64,000 bases of DNA from Amycolatopsis thermoflava N1165. Lineage in GTDB: Bacteria; Actinomycetota; Actinomycetes; Mycobacteriales; Pseudonocardiaceae. The stretch spans positions 7,599,314-7,663,313 of the forward strand of contig NZ_KI421511.1 of NCBI RefSeq assembly GCF_000473265.1, written 5' to 3'. Both the position numbers and the translations under genes were made by a program. How positions within the stretch are numbered: position 1 is the stretch's first letter; each line of letters opens with the position of its first letter. Under the pieces are notes generated by a model. It was not told the origin of the DNA. It made no database searches and saw nothing but the letters and a program-made list of their open reading frames with translations. Positions 59,147 to 64,000 of the stretch are shown here, in pieces.

Positions 59147-60547
59147 TCAGGCCAGAGCCGGTTCCTCGGTGACGGTCCGGGTCCGCGCCGCGAGCCAGCC
59201 GTAGGCCGCGGCGACGACAAGGGACAGCGGCAGCGCGCTGATGACGGGCGAATCGCTGCCGGTGATCTCCGTGTAGTGGGCGACGATGACCACCCCGCAG
59301 CTCACCAGCGCCACGCACGCGATCGACGGCGCGACCCGCACCGCCCAGGTGGACCCGCCGATCCGCCCGCGCGCGGCCGCGGTGACGATGCTCGCCGAGC
59401 ACGCCGCCATCAGGTAGATGATCGCCAGCGCGGTGATCCCGGAGACCGCGGGGAAGAACGTCGCGATCGGATCGGCGCCGGCCACCGCGAACGGCACCAC
59501 CACCAGCACGCACACCACCAGCTGCACGGTCCCCGCGGACACCGGTGTCTGCCGGCGGTGGTGCACCCGGCTCAGCGACCGGGGCAGGAACCCGTCGCGC
59601 GCCAGGGAGAACATGTACCGCGACGCGATCGCGTGGAAGGACAGCGCCGCGGCGAAGAAGCTGAACGTGATCATCAGGCTCAGCACCGGGCCGGCCCACC
59701 CGCCGAGGTAGGCCGTGATCGCCGAGACCAGCAGCGCGCCGGGATCGGCCTGTGCCGTCGCGACCGCGTCCGGGAACGCCGCCGCGATCGCCCACATGAC
59801 GAACACGAACGTCACGGCCAGCACGATCAGCGCGGAATACGTTGCCCGGCCGACGTTCCGCCGCGCCGACCGCGCCTCCTCGCCGTAGATGGCCGCGGCC
59901 TCGTACCCGGCGAAGGACAGGATGCAGAACACCACGGCGAGCCCGAAGTTCCCGCCGAACACGCTGCCCGGCGCGAGCACGTCGAACGAGAACCCGCCCG
60001 GACGCCGCACCAGCACCGCGATCGCGAACGCCAGCAGCACCGCGAACTCGGTGACGGCGACGAAGACGTTCACCTTGCCCGCGATCGTCACGCCGAAGTA
60101 GCCGACCACCCAGGTGGCGGCCACCGCCACCAGCGCGATCACCCACCACGGGACGTCCAAGCCGAGGTAGGCGGACAGCCCGGCGTGCCCGAAGTACCCG
60201 ACGGCCACGGACATCCCGGCCGCCGCGACGTTGTAGGCCAGCGTCGCCACGAGCGCCGACGCGCCGCCCATGCGACGGCCGAGGCCGAACCCGATGTAGG
60301 CGAAGTAGGCGCCCGCGTTGACCACCTGGCGGCTCAGCGCCACGTAGCCCGCGGAGAACACCAGCAGGATCGCCAGCACGAGGACGAGCACGCCGACCGT
60401 GCCGGTGCCTGCGCCGAACGCGAGGCTCAGCGAGAGGTTCGAGGCGACCGCGGTCAGCGGTGCGGTCACCGCGATCACCATGAGGATCATGTCGAAGATG
60501 CCCACCGCGTTGGCGCGCAACCGGTGGTGGTTTCCGTCTGGGGTCAT
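59147..60547 (-). CDS. APC-family amino acid/amine permease
   Basis: The 466-aa protein has about 12 membrane helices and APC motifs (GIFDMILMVIAVTAPLTAVA; VVNAGAYFAYIGFGLGRRMG; ILSFAGYEAAAIYGEEARSA; FHAIASRYMFSLARDGFLPR). It imports amino acids or related amines by proton exchange. ATG at 60547 follows AGGAG. It heads a unit with cupin and GNAT genes and is divergent from the two-component monooxygenase set at 60763, so the imported compound is probably their substrate. Confidence 0.9.
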   Translation of the reverse strand: MTPDGNHHRLRANAVGIFDMILMVIAVTAPLTAVASNLSLSLAFGAGTGTVGVLVLVLAILLVFSAGYVALSRQVVNAGAYFAYIGFGLGRRMGGASALVATLAYNVAAAGMSVAVGYFGHAGLSAYLGLDVPWWVIALVAVAATWVVGYFGVTIAGKVNVFVAVTEFAVLLAFAIAVLVRRPGGFSFDVLAPGSVFGGNFGLAVVFCILSFAGYEAAAIYGEEARSARRNVGRATYSALIVLAVTFVFVMWAIAAAFPDAVATAQADPGALLVSAITAYLGGWAGPVLSLMITFSFFAAALSFHAIASRYMFSLARDGFLPRSLSRVHHRRQTPVSAGTVQLVVCVLVVVPFAVAGADPIATFFPAVSGITALAIIYLMAACSASIVTAAARGRIGGSTWAVRVAPSIACVALVSCGVVIVAHYTEITGSDSPVISALPLSLVVAAAYGWLAARTRTVTEEPALA

Positions 60548-60617
60548 GAGCACTCCTGGACTTCCGGGGTGAATGGCGGTCCCCCCACCACGCCACGGAA
60601 CAGCGCTCGCGAATGGT

Positions 60618-60630
60618 CGATACGGTATCG
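60618..60630. promoter_or_regulatory. Operator candidate 1 (CGATAC-G-GTATCG)
   Basis: A 13-base perfect palindrome 71 bases upstream of the permease start, in the divergent promoter region. It shares GATAC with the site at 60710. Its symmetric length suits a TetR dimer; the TetR gene at 63396 is a candidate regulator. Confidence 0.55.
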
Positions 60631-60709
60631 TCGCGTCCGAGCAGAGTACGCCGGGCGCTCCCGGCGTGTCCAGACTCTTGTTGGTCCGCTCCGGACGGGT
60701 TACCTTGGT

Positions 60710-60727
60710 CGAGACGATACCGTCTCG
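60710..60727. promoter_or_regulatory. Operator candidate 2 (CGAGACG-ATAC-CGTCTCG)
   Basis: CGAGACG and CGTCTCG flank a 4-base centre as a perfect inverted repeat, 36 bases before the monooxygenase start. It could cover the -10 region of that gene. Together with 60618-60630 it gives one site per divergent gene. Confidence 0.6.
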
Positions 60728-60762
60728 TCCATTTCTTGATTCCTTCCGGAAGGACGGCGTTC

Positions 60763-62001
60763 ATGTCCGTTTCCACGCAATTCCGTGAAATCCCCGCCTG
60801 GCCCGCGGCGCCCGCGAGCTACGACGAGGTCGTCGACCGCGCCAGGGCGCTCCGGCCACGCATCGCCGAGCTGGGCGTCGAGGTCGACGCTCGCGGGGTC
60901 GATCCCACCGAGGCGATGCGCCTGCTCGGTGAGGCCGGTCTGCAGCGCGCGAACGTCCCCGTCGAGTTCGGCGGACTGTGGACGGGCGGCACCTTCGCCG
61001 GCTGGGACCGGGTGGTCGAGGCGGCGCTGGAGGTGACCGCGGGCGACGGGTCGACCGGCCAGTGCTGGTCGACCACCGCGCTGCAGGCCCGCGAGGTGAT
61101 GTCCGCGCCGCTGCCCGTGTCGACCAAGCAGGCGCTCGCCGACGAGCTGATCTCCCAGGGGCGGCGCATCGTCGCCTCCAACGCCGAAACCGGCGGCACC
61201 GGACCGGTCACCGGCCGCCGGGTCGACGGCGGGGTGGTCGTCAACGGCGTGAAGACCTTCAACACCAACAGCGGCGGCGGTGGCCGCGACCTGGCGAACG
61301 TCAGCTTCCGCCTCACCGGGCCGGACGGCGCGACGTCCCGGCACCACGCACTGATCCGGCTCGACGCGCCCGGCGTCGAGGTGCACGGCGACTGGGACAA
61401 CATGGGCCAGCGCGGCACGATCAGCCAGACCATCACCTACGCCGAGGTGTTCGTGCCCGACGGCTGGCACTACGCGGCGCCCGAGTCGGAGGTCGTGTTC
61501 GTCGACCTCGTGCTGCCCGGCCACGCGTTGCTGCTGCAGGGGATCGGCGAAGGCGCGTACGCGGCGATGCTGGAGTACCTGCGTGGGCTGAACCGCGCGA
61601 GCATGCCGATGTTCGCCTCCGCCATGGAGGATCCGCTGATGCACCGGCAGATCGGCGAGATGGCCGCGGAACTCGCCGCGGGCCGCGCCTACCTGCTGGA
61701 CACCTGCCGGAAGCTGGCGAACTCCGACGACACGACCGACCTGCGCGCGCTGATGACCGAGTTCTTCAAGGTCAAGGTCGTGTGCACCACGGCGGCGCTG
61801 GACGTCACCGCGCGCGTGCACGACCTCACCGGCGCGCGCAGCACCGCGAACAAGTACCGGCTGGACCGGTTCTGGCGCAACGCCCGCACGTTCGCCAGCC
61901 ACGACAGCATCGACGCCAAGAACGCGTTCGTCGGCGCCGCCGAGCTGAGCGGCGAAATCCCCGACGCCGGCCGTTACCTGCCGGGGGTGCGCAAGGCATG
62001 A
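60763..62001 (+). CDS. Acyl-CoA dehydrogenase-fold flavin monooxygenase (group D type)
   Basis: The 412-aa protein has the acyl-CoA dehydrogenase fold in the DszC/HpaB-like oxygenase branch: LGEAGLQRANVPVEFGGLWT, DGSTGQCWSTTALQAREVMS, NTNSGGGGRDLANVSFRLTG and the C-terminal TGARSTANKYRLDRFWRNAR. These enzymes use reduced FMN from a separate reductase, encoded here two genes downstream. GGAAGGAC precedes the ATG. Likely N- or ring-hydroxylation; a true acyl-CoA dehydrogenase is less likely because of the reductase partner. Confidence 0.85.
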   Translation: MSVSTQFREIPAWPAAPASYDEVVDRARALRPRIAELGVEVDARGVDPTEAMRLLGEAGLQRANVPVEFGGLWTGGTFAGWDRVVEAALEVTAGDGSTGQCWSTTALQAREVMSAPLPVSTKQALADELISQGRRIVASNAETGGTGPVTGRRVDGGVVVNGVKTFNTNSGGGGRDLANVSFRLTGPDGATSRHHALIRLDAPGVEVHGDWDNMGQRGTISQTITYAEVFVPDGWHYAAPESEVVFVDLVLPGHALLLQGIGEGAYAAMLEYLRGLNRASMPMFASAMEDPLMHRQIGEMAAELAAGRAYLLDTCRKLANSDDTTDLRALMTEFFKVKVVCTTAALDVTARVHDLTGARSTANKYRLDRFWRNARTFASHDSIDAKNAFVGAAELSGEIPDAGRYLPGVRKA

Positions 62002-62930
62002 CGCTGCCGCACCCGTCCGACGTCGCCTTCGTGCGGCCTGCCTCGCACCACATGGCGGACCCTCGCTTGTGGACGGTCCGCCCGGTGCGGATCCTCGACG
62101 ACGCCGAGTCGTACCTCAACGTCAAGTACGCGATCCCGGTCGGCTGGCGGCCGCTGACGCTGGACCTGCACGTCCCGCTCGGCGCGACCGGCCCGGTGCC
62201 GGTGGTGGTGTACGCGCACGGCGGGAGTTTCCTCGGCGGGGTCAAGGAAATGGGGCCGTGGGCGAGTCTGCCGCGGCACGGGATCGCGGTGGCGTCGGTG
62301 GACTACCGGCTCGCCGGCGAGGCGCGGTACCCGGAGCCGGTCGAGGACGTGCTCGCCGCGATCCGGTGGGTCCGCGTCCACGCCCACCGGTACGGGCTGG
62401 ACCCGGCGCGCGTCGCCGGGTGGGGCAGTTCCGCCGGCGGGTACCTGATGGCGCTGGCCGCGCTCACCGACCGCATCGGACGGCCGGTAGGCGATCACCC
62501 CGCGGTGTCCGCGCGGCTGTCCGCGGTGGTGCTGCACTACCCGGTCACGGACTTCTCGACGATCGTCGAGGACGCGTTCGAGCCGACGGAGGCCGGTCTG
62601 CGCAACGCGGTCGACGTCGGCTCGCAGTTCTTCGGGTTCCCGCTGGCGGCGCGGCCCGGGGTGGTGGCCGGGGCGGCGGTGTCCCGCGCGGTGGCGGCGG
62701 CGTCGCGGGTGCCGCCGTTCCGGATCAGCCACGGCGACGCCGACCGCCGGTCCGGGCTCGGGCAGAGCAGGCGGCTGCACGAGGCGGTGCTCGCCGCGGG
62801 CGGACAGTCCACTTTGGAGGTCGTGTCGGGCGCGGACCACGCCACCGCGGTGTTCAGCAGCCCGGAGGTCGTAGGCCCGGCGGTCGAGTTCCTCCGCGGC
62901 GCGTTCGAGCTGGAAGGAGTGACGACATGA
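61998..62930 (+). CDS. Alpha/beta hydrolase (HSL-type esterase)
   Basis: The 310-aa protein has the oxyanion motif VVYAHGGSFLGG (HGG), GIAVASVDYRLAGEARYPEP, nucleophile Ser in GWGSSAGGYLMALA, Asp in RISHGDADRRSG and His in SGADHATAVF. This is the kynurenine formamidase/hormone-sensitive lipase type. ATGA overlap with the monooxygenase gene and with the flavin reductase gene shows tight co-expression. It probably hydrolyses an ester, lactone or amide produced by the oxygenase. Confidence 0.9.
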   Translation: MTLPHPSDVAFVRPASHHMADPRLWTVRPVRILDDAESYLNVKYAIPVGWRPLTLDLHVPLGATGPVPVVVYAHGGSFLGGVKEMGPWASLPRHGIAVASVDYRLAGEARYPEPVEDVLAAIRWVRVHAHRYGLDPARVAGWGSSAGGYLMALAALTDRIGRPVGDHPAVSARLSAVVLHYPVTDFSTIVEDAFEPTEAGLRNAVDVGSQFFGFPLAARPGVVAGAAVSRAVAAASRVPPFRISHGDADRRSGLGQSRRLHEAVLAAGGQSTLEVVSGADHATAVFSSPEVVGPAVEFLRGAFELEGVTT

Positions 62931-63394
62931 TCGACGGGACCACATTGCGGGCGGCGTTCGGCCAGTTCCCGAGCGGGGTGGCGGCGGTGTGCGCGCTGGT
63001 CGGCGGTGAACCGGTGGGCATGGCCGCGAGCACGTTCACCGCCGTTTCCCTGGACCCGCCGCTGGTTTCGGTGTGCGTGCGGAAGGCGTCGCGGACCTGG
63101 CGGACGTTGCGGGCGGCGCCGGAGCTCGGGGTCAGCGTGCTGTCGGCCGGGCAGGGCGGGATCTGCCGCAGCCTGGCCATGCCGGACGGGGACCGGTTCG
63201 CCGGGGTGCCGTGGGTGGCGCGGGGCAGCGCCGTGCTGGTCGAGGACAGCGCGTTGCAGCTCGAATGCCGGCTCACCGGTGAGGTCGACGCCGGTGACCA
63301 CGTCATCGCGCTGCTCGGCATCACGGCGTTGCGGGATTTCCCGGGGGCGGAGCCGGTGGTGTTCCACCGCAGCACGTTCCGGGTGCTGCGGTGA
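62927..63394 (+). CDS. Flavin reductase (HpaC-like)
   Basis: The 155-aa protein matches the flavin reductase domain: LRAAFGQFPSGVAAVCALVG, PVGMAASTFTAVSLDPPLVS, VCVRKASRTWRTLR and ECRLTGEVDAGDHVIALLGI. It supplies reduced FMN to the oxygenase encoded at 60763. It overlaps the hydrolase stop by four bases. Last gene of the set; its stop nearly touches the convergent TetR stop (2 bases apart), leaving no room for a terminator between them. Confidence 0.92.
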   Translation: MIDGTTLRAAFGQFPSGVAAVCALVGGEPVGMAASTFTAVSLDPPLVSVCVRKASRTWRTLRAAPELGVSVLSAGQGGICRSLAMPDGDRFAGVPWVARGSAVLVEDSALQLECRLTGEVDAGDHVIALLGITALRDFPGAEPVVFHRSTFRVLR

Positions 63395-63395
63395 A

Positions 63396-63977
63396 CTACC
63401 TGCGCCGCTTCTTCGCCGGGCGGGCGCCGAGGAACGCCAGCGTCGAATCGGTCAGCGTCGCCAGGAACTCGGGCGTGATCTCGGTGCGGCGCACGGTGTA
63501 GCGCCAGTAAATCGGGGCGGCGAAGATGTCGAGCGCCAGTTCCCGGTCGACGTCCGGTGGCAGCTCGCCCCGGGCGATCGCGCGGTCCAGCACCGGTTCC
63601 GCCTTGGCGCGGCGCGGCTCCTCCAGGTGCTCGGTCAGGGCCTTGGCCAGTGCCGGGTTGCGCTTCGCCTCGGCGGTCAGGTCGGGCAGGATCCGGCCGA
63701 GACGCTCGTCGCTGAGCCACTGCACGACCATCTCGAAGGCGCGCTCGATGTCGCCGCGCAGGGAGCCGCTGTCGGGGATGTCGACCAGCGGGACGCTCAG
63801 CTGGGAGACCGCGTCGGCCACCATGTCCTGCTTCGAGGACCACCGGCGGTAGAGCGAGCTCTTCCCGACCTCCGCCCGCCTGGCCACGCCGTCCATCGAG
63901 GTGCGGGCGTAGCCCTTCTCGGCGAGTTCGTCGATCACGACCTCGACGATGGCGTCCGTGAGCTCGACACGCAGCAC
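63396..63977 (-). CDS. TetR-family regulator (start may lie beyond window)
   Basis: At least 193 aa: TetR DNA-binding domain (VIDELAEKGYARTSMDGVAR; RAEVGKSSLYRRWSSKQDMV) and a TetR_C ligand domain typical of the AcrR-like group (PDVDRELALDIFAAPIYWRY). The visible GTG at 63977 gives few residues before the first helix, and the frame remains open to the window edge, so the true start may be further right. It runs convergently to the two-component monooxygenase set, which it may repress through the paired palindromes at 60618 and 60710 (inference). Confidence 0.85.
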   Translation of the reverse strand: MLRVELTDAIVEVVIDELAEKGYARTSMDGVARRAEVGKSSLYRRWSSKQDMVADAVSQLSVPLVDIPDSGSLRGDIERAFEMVVQWLSDERLGRILPDLTAEAKRNPALAKALTEHLEEPRRAKAEPVLDRAIARGELPPDVDRELALDIFAAPIYWRYTVRRTEITPEFLATLTDSTLAFLGARPAKKRRR

Positions 63978-64000
63978 GGCGGCGCCACTCGGCGCGCGAC

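Overview
This window is GC-rich (roughly 70% or more) DNA with dense gene packing, many 1- or 4-base start/stop overlaps, Tat signals, SSS symporters and numerous TetR, GntR, HxlR, IclR and LuxR regulators. It is almost certainly a filamentous actinomycete chromosome. The tRNA-integrated element end with a KorSA-like regulator and the catabolic repertoire suggest Pseudonocardiaceae, for example an Amycolatopsis-like organism (inference; no rRNA or marker gene is present).

Layout. (a) 1-4032 is the right end of an integrated element: small coupled genes of unknown function, a GntR/UTRA regulator cut in two by a 942-bp IS5-type insertion, and at 3991-4032 the 3' half of a tRNA-Arg(UCU) gene that marks the attachment site. 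(b) 4088-6496 is chromosomal: a broken GNAT gene, then an HxlR regulator divergent from an NmrA-like reductase and a haloalkane-dehalogenase-like hydrolase. (c) 6535-17670 is a glycan-scavenging operon: family 5 binding protein, permease, fused permease-ATPase, ATPase, NanA/KDG-type aldolase, GH42 beta-galactosidase and secreted sialidase, with a divergent FCD-type GntR regulator and matching operator-like sequences. (d) 17914-23350 holds a CE7 esterase and a TetR-controlled three-subunit molybdenum hydroxylase resembling PaoABC. (e) 23340-28612 holds a multicopper oxidase with two membrane proteins, then a NarL-type two-component system. (f) 28627-30377 holds a secreted ricin-type lectin and an ArsR-type regulator, followed by about 670 bp of non-coding repeats. 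(g) 31049-37408 holds two SSS (acetate-type) symporters with small membrane partners and a LytS/LytR two-component system; the junction before the second symporter carries four degenerate copies of a stop-start overlap. (h) 37439-38203 is gene debris. (i) 38204-42158 holds a secreted small protein, an MFS exporter, an HxlR regulator, a zinc-type alcohol dehydrogenase, and a NADAR protein paired with a Cys-pair protein. (j) 42527-49443 is an aromatic-ring catabolic operon (cyclase, FAD hydroxylase, VOC dioxygenase, FAH hydrolase, a broken SDR, an FrsA-like hydrolase) with a divergent LysR regulator and palindromic operator. (k) 49458-57418 holds DUF3237, CYTH-CHAD, MmcQ, a LuxR-FMO pair, and an IclR-controlled 3-oxoacid CoA-transferase. 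(l) 57676-64000 holds a lipoprotein, GNAT, cupin and APC permease, divergent from a two-component flavin monooxygenase, an esterase and a flavin reductase, with a TetR gene at the window edge.

The common theme is scavenging and catabolism: sialylated or galactosylated glycans, aldehydes, acetate-like acids and aromatic or N-containing organics, each module with its own local regulator. The clearest disrupted genes are the IS-split GntR regulator, the frameshifted SDR, the GNAT remnant and the TetR/PAS debris.
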